Shown: piece after piece, positions 1-7,879 of the stretch
Numbering within the stretch: the first letter of the stretch is position 1
Layout: every line of letters starts with the position of its first letter
Source: Palsa-504 sp963744575
GTDB taxonomy: Bacteria; Actinomycetota; Actinomycetes; Streptosporangiales; Streptosporangiaceae
Length of the DNA: 51,567 nt
Reading direction: 5' to 3'
Assembly: GCA_963744575.1 (NCBI GenBank)
Contig: CAVUUF010000018.1
Location: 1 to 51,567 of the forward strand
Notes under the pieces: model-generated
What the model was told of the DNA's origin: nothing
Seen by the model: the letters and a program-made list of their open reading frames with translations, nothing else
Databases searched by the model: none
Made by a program: the position numbers and the translations under genes

Positions 1-1660
1 GACCAATGGAACGCAAACCGTCATTGCTTGACACTGCCTCCTTTGCCTGGCCGGAGCCTCGCGGCGACCGGTCCCGCGTGCCGGTCCGCCGTGACAGCGC
101 CGGGGCGGCGGTGTCGTCGGGCGGGGTCTGGTCGAGCGGGATTCGCACGCGTAGCTCGACCTGCCAGCCCTGAACGCGTACGTCCTCGAGCACCAAGCGC
201 AGCAGTTGCTGGCGGCCGTTGAAGTCGAGCCGGTCCAGCCCGGCGAGCGCCCGTGCAGCGAAGGCCCCGATGCGCTGGCTGAGGCGGTTGTGCGCGGTCA
301 GCTCGGCCCGCTGGGTGATCAGCGCCTGGCGCTCGTCATCGAGGTGCTGGCGGCGGGACTGGAGCTCGGCGGCCCGGCGGGCCAGCTCGGCGGCTTCGAT
401 CACCCCGGCCTGGTAGAGGTCGGCCAGGCGGCGGCGCTCGGCCTGCGCGGCCTGGGCACGGCGGTCCAGGCGGTCTAGCTGGGTGGAGAGCAGCTCGTCG
501 TCGGGGACCGGGGCCTGTGCCGCGACCGCGGCCTCCCCGGCGGCCAGCAGCTCGGGCCGGGCCAGCAGGGCCTGGACCTGGTCGTAGACGAAGGCGTCCA
601 GCTCGTCGGCCCGGATGCGCCGTTCGGTGCAGCGGCGGTCCTCCCCGCCGGCGCGTACCGGGTCGTGGTGGGGGCACAGGTAGTAGCGGGCCAGCCCGTA
701 CTCCCGCCGGGCCCGGTGGCAGGCCAGCTTGACCCCGCAACGACCGCAGCGCGCCAGCCGGCGCAGCAAGAACGTGCCGGGCTCGGTCCGGCGCGGGCTG
801 AACGCGGTGTTGTCCCGGGCCGCTCGCCCGGCCGCCTCGAAGGTCTCCTCATCCACGATGGCCGGGATGGGGATCGCCACCCACTCCTCCGGTGGCCGGC
901 GCCGCTGGCGGTGGCGCCCGAGGGCCGGGTCGAAGCTGGTGGCCGTGCGGTTCCAGTACAGGCGGCCCACGTAGGCCTCGTTGCGCAGCAGGCGGCCGAC
1001 CGTGGCTAGCGGCCAGACCGGCCTGCCCTCCGGCGAGGGCACGCGGTCGCGGGCCAGGGCCTGCGCGATGCCCCGGACACTGGCGCCGCCGGTGAAATCG
1101 GCGAAGATCCGGCGCACCACGGCCGCCTCCGCTTCGTGCACGATCAGGTGCGCCGGGCCGGCCGGGCCGCGGGGCACCCGGCGGTAGCCGTAGGGGACCT
1201 TCCGGGATAGCACCTCCCCGGCCCGGGCCCGGTACAGCTTGCCGCGCCGCTCCCGCTCGGCGAACTTCGCCCGCTCATACTCCGCGATCACGCCCTGCAC
1301 CTGGACCAGCAGGCGCGCCTGCGGGTCGGAATCGATGGGCGGCGAGTCGGTAAAGCACACCGTCACGCCCAGCCGCGACAGCTCGTCGAGGATGAGCATC
1401 TGGTAGGCAAACGACCGGGCCAGCCGGTCCGGCGACAGGCACCAGATCACCTCGATCCTGCCTGCCTCGGCGGCGTCACGCAGCCTGTCCAGGCCCGGGC
1501 GGTCCAGACGGGCCCCGGAGTAGCCGTCGTCAACGAACTCGGCCACCAGCTCATCGCCGCCGGCCGTCACCCTGGCCCGCAGGGCCTCCAGCTGCGACCC
1601 GATGGTGCCCCTGGCCTCCTGGACCTCGGTCGACACCCGGGCGTAGATTCCCACCCTCAT
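1..1660 (-). CDS. Large serine recombinase, 3' end beyond the window
   Basis: The frame is open from an ATG at 1660 to the left edge (553 codons, no stop). The N-terminus has the resolvase signature YARVST with the catalytic Ser at residue 10, followed by DGYSGARLDRPGL and LSPDRLARS carrying conserved arginines. A recombinase domain occupies about residues 155-265. A zinc ribbon with paired cysteines (RCGRCG, then a Cys-containing partner) lies near 306-345, and an Arg/Glu/Gln-rich coiled coil near 390-460. This is the architecture of large serine recombinases that integrate or excise mobile elements using a Ser-DNA intermediate. It lies 48 bp downstream of two small co-directional genes and may be expressed with them. 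The true C-terminus cannot be seen. Family assignment is firm; target and element type are unknown. Confidence 0.93.
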   Translation of the reverse strand, partial: MRVGIYARVSTEVQEARGTIGSQLEALRARVTAGGDELVAEFVDDGYSGARLDRPGLDRLRDAAEAGRIEVIWCLSPDRLARSFAYQMLILDELSRLGVTVCFTDSPPIDSDPQARLLVQVQGVIAEYERAKFAERERRGKLYRARAGEVLSRKVPYGYRRVPRGPAGPAHLIVHEAEAAVVRRIFADFTGGASVRGIAQALARDRVPSPEGRPVWPLATVGRLLRNEAYVGRLYWNRTATSFDPALGRHRQRRRPPEEWVAIPIPAIVDEETFEAAGRAARDNTAFSPRRTEPGTFLLRRLARCGRCGVKLACHRARREYGLARYYLCPHHDPVRAGGEDRRCTERRIRADELDAFVYDQVQALLARPELLAAGEAAVAAQAPVPDDELLSTQLDRLDRRAQAAQAERRRLADLYQAGVIEAAELARRAAELQSRRQHLDDERQALITQRAELTAHNRLSQRIGAFAARALAGLDRLDFNGRQQLLRLVLEDVRVQGWQVELRVRIPLDQTPPDDTAAPALSRRTGTRDRSPRGSGQAKEAVSSNDGLRSIG

Positions 1661-1708
1661 CCTCTGCCTCCCTTGTGATGCTCACGCCGGGGCCGGTTCG
1701 GTGGCCCC

Positions 1709-2029
1709 TCACGCCTGGCTCTGTTCCATGGCCGTCCTCACCAGGGCATGCGGGCCGTCGGTGTCCAGGGCCAGCAGCAGCCGGTAGGCGGCCGCCAGCG
1801 CATCGAGGCGGGGATCGGCGTAGGGGCTCCAGGCGGGCCGGGCGACCCCGCGAAGGGCGGCGGCAAAGACCGGCTCCGCGGCCGGCCAGGCGATCAGGCC
1901 GGCCAGGCCCCGCCGGCTGAAGCGGACCGCGGCCACCTCGGCGGGTAGCGCCCCGGTGGCCAGGACGGCGGCCCGCAGCCCTTCGTAGTCGGCCTGGGCG
2001 GACTCGGCCACCGGCCAGAACCGGCTCAT
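1709..2029 (-). CDS. Small protein between HTH gene and serine recombinase
   Basis: A 106-aa reading frame starts with ATG (MSRFWPVAESAQ) and overlaps the stop of the upstream HTH gene by 4 bp (ATGA), suggesting translational coupling. It is Ala/Leu/Pro-rich, with no signal peptide, membrane segment or recognised motif, and reads like a compact soluble helical protein. Its position between a DNA-binding protein and a serine recombinase suggests an accessory or regulatory role in the same mobile module, but that rests on location alone. A longer version of this frame runs upstream to 2671; it is rejected because the upstream part overlaps the better-supported HTH gene. Confidence 0.6.
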   Translation of the reverse strand: MSRFWPVAESAQADYEGLRAAVLATGALPAEVAAVRFSRRGLAGLIAWPAAEPVFAAALRGVARPAWSPYADPRLDALAAAYRLLLALDTDGPHALVRTAMEQSQA

Positions 2030-2454
2030 CCCCGCCGGGCCCGCTGGATGCTCCTGGGATGCAGGCGCACCCCGAGTTCGGACTCGATGACCGCCGCCGC
2101 CTCGGCCGCCGGGCAGGGGCCAAGCCGCTCCAGCAGCGCCAGCACCTCCGCAGTCAGCTTGACCGGGCCCTTGCGGCCCCTCCGCTCGTCCAGCAGGCCG
2201 GTCATCCCCTTGTCCTCGAAGGCCGCAGCCACCAGGTAGAACTCGGCCCGCGAGTAGCCATGGACGGCCGCGGCGGCAGTGATGGTCTGGCCGTCGACCA
2301 CGTGCGCCCGCAGCATCTCGTATTTCACCTGGACCTTGTCGCAGGCCAGGAAGAAGGCGGGCTGCGTGCTGAACAGCGGGGCCGTCACCGCCTCGGGACG
2401 CGGGTGCACCAGCCTCAGGACCTGGAGGGCCTGGCGGCGAGACACGGCGCTCAT
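2026..2454 (-). CDS. Helix-turn-helix protein of the recombinase module
   Basis: A 142-aa protein. The ATG at 2454 is chosen because GGAGGTG sits 6 nt upstream; an in-frame start at 2502 lacks such a site. The middle part (residues about 50-100) has the pattern of transposase-type helix-turn-helix domains: GQTITAAAAVHGYSRAEFY, then a second helical segment ending in LDERRGRKGP. The C-terminus is basic (PRSIQRARRG). It overlaps the next small gene by ATGA and heads a probable three-gene unit with the serine recombinase. It probably binds element DNA or regulates the recombinase; this is inferred from the fold and neighbours. Confidence 0.72.
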   Translation of the reverse strand: MSAVSRRQALQVLRLVHPRPEAVTAPLFSTQPAFFLACDKVQVKYEMLRAHVVDGQTITAAAAVHGYSRAEFYLVAAAFEDKGMTGLLDERRGRKGPVKLTAEVLALLERLGPCPAAEAAAVIESELGVRLHPRSIQRARRG

Positions 2455-2473
2455 CGGCGTCACCTCCGCCTCC

Positions 2474-2502
2474 ACCCTGACGGCGAACCGTCTCAATGTC
2501 AA
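2474..2502 (-). promoter_or_regulatory. Possible promoter of the HTH-recombinase unit
   Basis: On the minus strand a perfect TTGACA (2502-2497) is followed 17 nt later by CAGGGT (2479-2474), a weak -10. Transcription would begin close to the ribosome-binding site of the HTH gene, giving almost no leader. This is pattern matching only. Confidence 0.25.
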
Positions 2503-2725
2503 GTATTTCCCAGCGCATCTGCCGCCGTTCCGCAGGACTATGCGATACGATGCCTCTTCTGCCTGGGTATCTGGCTGGTTCTATCCCCAGAACTTGATCA
2601 CCGCGACATACAATCCTGACACTACGACGGAGATTCCTAGACATCGTGCCGCCTTGTGCGCGGGCGGCCACCGTGTCCCGGCGCAGGGCCGGGCCGTCGA
2701 TAGATCCCAGCCTGGCGGGCGTCGA
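2503..2725. other. Gap between the two recombinase modules
   Basis: About 220 bases without a supported gene, more AT-rich than the flanks. It lies just beyond the point where the TnpB-like gene loses family resemblance, so it may contain the boundary of one of the two elements. No convincing terminal repeat was found. Confidence 0.4.
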
Positions 2726-4525
2726 TTATGCGGCTAGTGCGAAAGACCAGCTTTGCGTTCCGCAGGCGTTGGCGTGCGGGCAGGTTTTCGCCAGCGGGAG
2801 CTGGCAGTACCCGTTGGGCAGCGCCTGGGTGGCCCGCGACAGCCGGTGTTTCGCCCAGGCGGCGTCGCCGAGCGGGCCGTCCGGGCTGATCTGGACGCGC
2901 TGGCCGGTCGCGCCGACCTTGCGGGCCTTCTCCCAGTGCTCGCGGACGGTCTTATCCGACAGCCGGGCATACAGCGCGGTCATCAGGGCCGAGTCATGGT
3001 CGAGGATTTTCTGCGCCACGTGCTGCGGGACGTCCCGGTTGATCAGGGCGGTTCCCAGCGTGTGCCGCCACTGGTGCGGGGTGATATGGGCAGGGTTGCC
3101 GCGTTCGTCGCGGATGTCGCAGCGGGCTAGCCAGGAGTACAGGGCCCGCCGGCAGGCTCCGCCGTGCATTGGCTTGCGGCCGTCGCGGTTGGCCTGGGCT
3201 TGGGGGAACAGTACCGTCTGGCCGGCCGGATAGTCGTCTTGCACGCGTGCCTGCTGGTCGCGGATCAGCTGCACGAGCTGCTCATCGAGGGGGATGAGCG
3301 CCTCGCGGTTCATCTTGTGGTTGAGGTAGCGCAGGTAGGGTGCGCCGTTGCTGTCGCTGACCAGGCAACCGAACGGGAGGCGGATCGCGTCGGTGATCCG
3401 CAGCCCGCAGCGGATGAGGATGAGGGTTACCAGCTGGTAGGCGGGGTTGTTCCACAGGGCGAGGTTGGCGGGGTCTTCGACCTGCGCCATCACCTGCTCG
3501 GCGACCGCGCGCGGCAGCCGCTGCGGGCGGGCCCTGGGATAGTCCTCCGGGTAGATCGCGGCGGTGGCGGGCAGGGTGTCGTCCCAGCCGTGGCGGCGGA
3601 TGGCGTCGAAGAACGCGTTCAGCGAGCCGATGTATTTCGGGTGGTCGGCCCGGCCGGCCAGTTCGTGCTGCAGGACTGCAAGGTAGCGCTCGAGCAGGTC
3701 CCGGTCGACCTGCCCCAGTCCCTGGACCGGGAGCTTGGATGCGGCCAGGAACTGCCCGAACCGGGTGATCGCGCGGATGCCCTGGTAGACCGCGTCGGAC
3801 CGGCCGCCCGCCGTGACCCGCCACCGGGCCCATCGTTTGGCTAGCGCCTTCAGCCATGGCTGCGGGATCTGGCCGAAGCGAATCGCGGCCTGCTGGCCGG
3901 GGACACCCAGGGCGCGCAGCCGCCACAGGTCGCGCGGGTATTCGGTACCCCACCGGCAGCCGCCCTCGCGCAGGTCCTCGACCTCACGGCGGGCCGAGAT
4001 CAGCAGCGCCCGCGCCTGGTCTCCCCGGCGGGGCAGCTTTGCCGCCCACTCCGCCTCGCTGAGGTCCAGGATCGAGACGGCGCCGCTGGCCGCCAGGACG
4101 GCGACCGCGCGCCGGGCGGTGCCCGGATGGGTCTTGCCCTGGCTATGGTCCCGGCGGCACTGCAGGGCGTATTGCATCTCAAGCTTCAGCTGCCGTCCCA
4201 GCTTCCCCAGGTGGACCTGCCGCTCGCGCGAGCCGGCCCGGTCCGGGTTCACCGGCCCGGCCGTGGCCACGTAGTGGTCCAGGTCAGGCTGGCCGTTGTC
4301 GTGCCACCGCGCGTAGTGGGCGTGGCACAGCCCGCGGGCCTGCGCCGCCCTGCCGCAACGGCCGGCCCGGCACCGGTCCCCGCCGAAGACCGGGTCATCG
4401 AGTCCGAAGACAAGCTCATCAGCGCGGCACTCGGGCCGGACCGCGGCCAGGAGCTTTTCCAGCAGGTCGGGGGCCACCGCGAGCTGCCCCGTGGCACCGG
4501 GCGCCGGGTCGGCTGGGCGGCTCAC
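2726..4525 (-). CDS. TnpB-like tyrosine recombinase, C-terminus replaced
   Basis: A 599-aa phage-integrase-family recombinase. The GTG start at 4525 has GGGAGGAAG just upstream and overlaps the stop of the preceding gene fragment (GTGA). An N-terminal Cys/His segment (CRAGRCGRAAQARGLCHAHY, residues about 52-71) resembles a small zinc-binding domain. The C-terminal catalytic domain shows all key residues: Arg in CGLRITD, HQWRHT, LDHDS and the nucleophilic Tyr in ALYARL. Size and layout resemble TnpB of Tn554-type transposons, which act with TnpA and a small third protein. From memory, relatives continue past LPNGYC..CPHANAC with further cysteines and a coiled tail; here the frame becomes GTQSWSFALAA and stops, suggesting a breakpoint near 2760. 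It is probably impaired. Confidence 0.85.
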   Translation of the reverse strand: MSRPADPAPGATGQLAVAPDLLEKLLAAVRPECRADELVFGLDDPVFGGDRCRAGRCGRAAQARGLCHAHYARWHDNGQPDLDHYVATAGPVNPDRAGSRERQVHLGKLGRQLKLEMQYALQCRRDHSQGKTHPGTARRAVAVLAASGAVSILDLSEAEWAAKLPRRGDQARALLISARREVEDLREGGCRWGTEYPRDLWRLRALGVPGQQAAIRFGQIPQPWLKALAKRWARWRVTAGGRSDAVYQGIRAITRFGQFLAASKLPVQGLGQVDRDLLERYLAVLQHELAGRADHPKYIGSLNAFFDAIRRHGWDDTLPATAAIYPEDYPRARPQRLPRAVAEQVMAQVEDPANLALWNNPAYQLVTLILIRCGLRITDAIRLPFGCLVSDSNGAPYLRYLNHKMNREALIPLDEQLVQLIRDQQARVQDDYPAGQTVLFPQAQANRDGRKPMHGGACRRALYSWLARCDIRDERGNPAHITPHQWRHTLGTALINRDVPQHVAQKILDHDSALMTALYARLSDKTVREHWEKARKVGATGQRVQISPDGPLGDAAWAKHRLSRATQALPNGYCQLPLAKTCPHANACGTQSWSFALAA

Positions 4526-4632
4526 TGGTCTTCCTCCCCGCCGTCGAAGACGGTCGCGGTCAGCCGGACCTTCACGTGATGGCGGCGGGCCGCCGCGTGC
4601 AACCAGGTCGCCCCGCCGCCGAGCTGGTGCTC
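4522..4632 (-). pseudogene. 3' half of the small third gene of the tyrosine-recombinase operon
   Basis: A 36-codon open stretch (GATWLHAAARRHHVKVRLTA in its middle) has no start codon, is preceded in frame by TAG at 4635, and ends in TGA overlapping the TnpB-like GTG start. Joined to the fragment at 6423-6650 it gives one coherent protein of about 108 residues: the first fragment ends ...ALALEEH and this one begins EHQLGGG. I read the two as halves of one gene separated by the 1.8-kb insertion. Its role is unknown; the place in the operon matches a small accessory protein such as TnpC. Confidence 0.6.
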
Positions 4633-4682
4633 CTAGCCGCTTGAGGGAACCCGATCGACAAAATGTTGTCGTTGCGGATGCT

Positions 4683-6350
4683 TCATCCGCAGGCGATGCC
4701 GATGCCGGCGAACAGGGCCATCATCTCCAGGCGGAGCGCTTGGTAGTGCCGATCGATGTCGGTCCAGTGGCGGGGAGTCCGGCGGATACGCGGATCGGCG
4801 ACGCCGGCCAGCAGCGGCGCGATGACCTGGTCCCGGAGGGTGAGCAAGGCGCTGATGATGCGGGCGGAACCGGGTGAGATGAGGTACCGGCGGGTGCGGC
4901 CGGGTTTGTCCGCGAGGTGCTTGCCGCGGAGCTTGCGCAGATCGTAGGCGGCGTTGCGGATGGTGTAGCCGTCGTGCCCGGGCATCGCCGATACCCGGGC
5001 GGCCAGGTCGGCGACGGTGAACCCGCCGGGGGCGATGGCAAGCGCCAGGGCGGCGGCCAGCACGGCCCGCATCCGGGGCTTGTTCAGGTCCAGGCCGCCG
5101 GTCCGGGTGGCGCCGACCTGGGCGGGCAGCGGCAGTTCGTCGAGCAGGCCGCCCGGGATGAACCCGGTATCAACGCAGTCCAGCATGGTGCAGAACCGCC
5201 CGGCCATGCCGGCCAGCCGGGCGATGATGTCCGGGAACTTCTCCAGGGCCCGGCCGGTCTTGAGGGTCTTGGTGTTGTGCACGATCGCCTCGAACCGCAG
5301 CACGCGCTCGCCTTTGGTATAGCCCTTCAGCGTCAGCAGCCCGAAATGGACCTTGAACAGCGTCAGGTCATACGCAGGTCTCTCGATCACGACTGCCAGC
5401 TTCAGCGACGGCTCGGCCGTGCCGGCCGGGCGCTGCTTCATCCCGAACAGGGTCCGCAGCGCCGGCACGTCCAGCCGGGACCGGGTCCGGTCAGCGACCG
5501 TGCCGAAGACCCGGTCCATCCGCGCGCCGGAGGCGAAGATCAGGTTCCGGCTGTACTCGGCCTGGTAGACCGAGTAGGCATAGCGGAACCCGCTGGCCTG
5601 CTGCTCGGCCAGGTCCAGCCCGAAGCACAAGCACGCGGTGTAGATCCACCGGTCGCAGGCCTGGCCCAGCCGCCCTATAGCCGCGGGCTGCAACAAGGTC
5701 TCTGCGATCTGGGCCAGGCCGCGCGGATCCGTGATCTTAGTAAAGCAGTTCCCCTCCTTGGTGAAACCGATCCCCGCCGCATGAGCCTGGCACGCGACGT
5801 ACTCGTGGCCGTTGAGGATGACCTGCGCGCCGAACGGCGGATGCCCGGACATCTTGACCACCAGGTGGCCCCAGGCCGGGTCCATGATGTGGAAGGAATA
5901 GTGGTTGACGTACTCGGACTTCTTCTCCAGGCTCATGATCACCCCGCCCGCGGACCGCCTCACCTTCCACACCGTCGCCCGCGCCCGGGCGACCAGGACC
6001 AGGAAGACACCCGGCCCGACGCTGTGGCTGGCCAGGTACTCCTCCGCGATCCGGTGCTTACGCTGCCCGGCCTTGCAGTCGATCACCGGGACACCGTTCG
6101 TCTTGGCCCAGGCCCGCACCCGGCGGGCGAACCGGCCCGGCAGCCGCATCAGGTGCGCGTCATCCAGCTCCGCATCCGAGTCGCCGTGCCAGCGCCGCCA
6201 CCAGGTCCGGAACCCGCCCGGGCTATGGCCCAGCGGGTAGTACGCGTTCAGCACGATCCGGTCCACGCAGTCATACGAGCCGGTCAGCAAGTCCCCGTAC
6301 CGCTCGGTGAAGTCATCGGCCACCCCGCCGACCGTAGAGGCAACCCGCAC
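4683..6350 (-). CDS. Uncharacterised 555-aa protein with C-terminal winged-helix region
   Basis: I do not recognise a named function. From memory it resembles a widespread unannotated actinobacterial family. Visible features: an N-terminal segment with Tyr/Trp-rich motifs (NAYYPLGHSPGGFRTWWRRW); a central conserved block with HIMDPAWGHLVVKMSGHPPF and VILNGHEYV; TKGERVLRFEAIVHNT; and a C-terminal DNA-binding-like region (YTIRNAAYDLRKLRGKHLAD, then RRYLISP) typical of a winged helix. No membrane segment is present. The start is GTG 6350 or the in-frame GTG 6323. It shares the arrangement 'NGHE ... AYDL.RLRG' with the frameshifted protein at 7880-9393. It is alone inside a probable insertion, so it may mobilise that insertion. 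That is inference; a regulator or nuclease is equally possible. Confidence 0.7.
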   Translation of the reverse strand: MRVASTVGGVADDFTERYGDLLTGSYDCVDRIVLNAYYPLGHSPGGFRTWWRRWHGDSDAELDDAHLMRLPGRFARRVRAWAKTNGVPVIDCKAGQRKHRIAEEYLASHSVGPGVFLVLVARARATVWKVRRSAGGVIMSLEKKSEYVNHYSFHIMDPAWGHLVVKMSGHPPFGAQVILNGHEYVACQAHAAGIGFTKEGNCFTKITDPRGLAQIAETLLQPAAIGRLGQACDRWIYTACLCFGLDLAEQQASGFRYAYSVYQAEYSRNLIFASGARMDRVFGTVADRTRSRLDVPALRTLFGMKQRPAGTAEPSLKLAVVIERPAYDLTLFKVHFGLLTLKGYTKGERVLRFEAIVHNTKTLKTGRALEKFPDIIARLAGMAGRFCTMLDCVDTGFIPGGLLDELPLPAQVGATRTGGLDLNKPRMRAVLAAALALAIAPGGFTVADLAARVSAMPGHDGYTIRNAAYDLRKLRGKHLADKPGRTRRYLISPGSARIISALLTLRDQVIAPLLAGVADPRIRRTPRHWTDIDRHYQALRLEMMALFAGIGIACG

Positions 6351-6418
6351 CTGACGTCAGGACATCAGCCGCACTGCCCCGAAGGGGCCACTCCTCCCGG
6401 GCGAAGTCCCGGACGGAG
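6350..6418 (-). repeat. Cluster of hairpins at one end of the 1.8-kb insertion
   Basis: Three consecutive inverted repeats occupy 69 bases: CCTGACGTCAGG (6350-6361), GCCCCGAAGGGGC (6376-6388) and an imperfect stem with CCGGG arms (6391-6418). They lie between the interrupted small gene and the start of the 555-aa gene, so they could be recognition structures of the element or control its gene. Confidence 0.5.
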
Positions 6419-6422
6419 CGTA

Positions 6423-6650
6423 GTGTTCTTCCAGCGCCAGTGCCGCCCGCCATGCGCTGAACGTCTCCCGCACCCGCGCCGCCGGGGCCAAGCCGTTCAC
6501 CTGCCCGGCCAGCACCGCCCCGGCCGGGCCGACCGTCCAGGCGATGCACGGCAGATCCCCATGGCCGTCCAGGATCGCGGCCAGCTCGGCGGCGGCCTGC
6601 CGCTGCCAGCGGGCCCGATCGGCCTGGGCGGCCTGGAACATGCTGGTCAC
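6423..6650 (-). pseudogene. 5' half of the small third gene of the tyrosine-recombinase operon
   Basis: The frame starts with GTG 6650, overlapping the TnpA-like stop (GTGA), or ATG 6641. It encodes about 76 native residues (FQAAQADRARWQRQAAAEL, then LPCIAWTVGPAGAVLAGQV) up to ALALEEH. After 6423 it runs into insertion sequence for about 20 unrelated codons and stops at 6357. The matching 3' half is at 4522-4632. The intact protein would be about 108 aa, soluble, of unknown function, translationally coupled to both recombinases as expected for an accessory protein of a Tn554-like trio. Confidence 0.6.
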
Positions 6651-7747
6651 CAGGTCACCTCCCGCCCGGTGAACCAGCCCGCCTTCTCCAGCGCCGTGCG
6701 GGCATCAGCGGCGGTCAGGTGCCCGTAAACGGCCAGCGTGACGGTCACTGACGAGTGGCCGAGCAGCTTGGAGACCACCTCGACGGGGGTGCCGTCGCGC
6801 AGCAGCTTCGTGGCGGCCGAGTGCCGGAACCAGTGCGGATCAAAATCATGGCCGGTCTTTGCCCGCAGCCTCCTCACCAGGTCATAGACCGCCGGATAGG
6901 TCCACGCGTGCCCGCGCGGCGCGGCGAACAGGTTCACGAACACGTAGTCACTGCCGGTGTCGCCGTACTCGCCGTGCAGGTAATCGGCATACAACCGGAT
7001 CAGCTCCGGCCCGACCGGGACCACCCGCCCGCCGGACTTGGCGCGGGCGCCGTTGGCGTTCTCCCGCGGCACGACGGCGATCTCGCACTCGGCGGCGGCG
7101 ATGTCTTCATGACGGAGCCCGAGCGCTTCACCTGCCCGGCAGCCTGTCTCATGCAAAACCGCGAAAAAGAAGCGGTCCCGCAGCCGCGTGCAGGCGTCCA
7201 GGATCGCCTGCGTCTCGGCCGCGGTCAGGATGCGCGGCAGCTTCTGCGGCGCCTTGACCGTGATAGCCCGGCCACGGTATGGCTTGCCCTTGCTGACATG
7301 GTGCAGGAACGGCTTCCAGCCGCCCCGCCCTCCGGCCCGCCAGGCCGCCAGCAGGTCGCCGACGCCGGTACCGTTGCGGGCCTGGTGCGCGTAAAACGTG
7401 CTCACCGCGGCCAGCTTGCGGTTGATCGTCGGCGCGCCCACCTGCGATACCGCCGACGGCAGCACCGCTACCGTCCCCGCCCTCCCCGGCGGCGGCAGCC
7501 GCAGCCACGCGACGAACTCGCCCACGTCCTCCAGCCGCGCCTCCCGTCAGTCCAGGCCCCGGTGCCCGAGGAACTCCCAGAAGTCCTTCAGGTCGTGGGC
7601 GTAGGCCTTCACCGTGTTCGGCGACCGCTCGATATCGGTCAGGTAGGCCAGGAACCGCTCCACGGGCCCGACCGGCACGTCGTCATCTCCCAGCACGGTC
7701 CACGACCGGGCCCCCGAACCGGGCATCACCACCGGCTGCACGAGCAT
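6647..7747 (-). pseudogene. TnpA-like tyrosine recombinase with an in-frame TGA
   Basis: ATG 7747 is preceded by AAGGAGG at ideal distance. The reading frame gives a core-binding domain (VERFLAYLTDIERSPNTVKA), reaches TGA at 7549-7547 after GHRGLD, then continues in the same frame for 300 codons through a complete catalytic domain: Arg in GCRAGEALG, HWFRHSAATK, LGHSSVT and Tyr in LAVYGHL. Total span would be 366 codons, close to Tn554 TnpA (361 aa). The TGA lies where relatives, as I recall them, have Trp (GLDWREAR), so one TGG to TGA change explains it. A shorter product could restart at GTG 7525 but would lack most of the core-binding domain. Readthrough or a sequencing error cannot be excluded. 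Confidence 0.8.
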
Positions 7748-7879
7748 CGTCTCCTCCTTGATCCACGTGATGGACAAGGCAGGAGATAACCACGTCCAGC
7801 ACGCGAACCGGAGGCCGGAAACAGTCCGTCCCAGACGTCGAAGACAGCCCGGCGAGGGCTAGGGATAATCAACGGCTGG

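Larger units (their letters stand above)
4633..6422 (-). mobile_element. 1.8-kb hairpin-ended insertion carrying one unknown gene
   Basis: This segment separates the two halves of a small gene. The flanks are GAACAC (6428-6423, minus strand) and GAGCAC (4632-4627), possibly an imperfect 6-bp duplication. No terminal inverted repeats are visible. Both ends are full of short hairpins: a perfect 12-bp palindrome CCTGACGTCAGG (6350-6361), GCCCC/GGGGC around GAA (6376-6388) and a larger stem at 6391-6418 on one side; CGACAA/TTGTCG (4656-4671) and GGATG/CATCC (4676-4688) on the other. The only gene inside is the 555-aa winged-helix protein. Hairpin ends without inverted repeats recall IS200/IS605-like or intron-like elements, but neither a Y1 transposase nor a reverse transcriptase is present. 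Boundaries are inferred. Confidence 0.5.

Noticed and set aside
8..2761. Ten-base match GGAACGCAAA near the left edge and inverted near 2752-2761 as possible recombination sites
   Set aside because: The copies are inverted, not direct, and the left one lies inside the recombinase coding sequence; probably chance.
4917..6728. Plus-strand open frame of 603 codons opposite the 555-aa gene
   Set aside because: No domain sense; mirrors the minus-strand gene and crosses unrelated gene boundaries.
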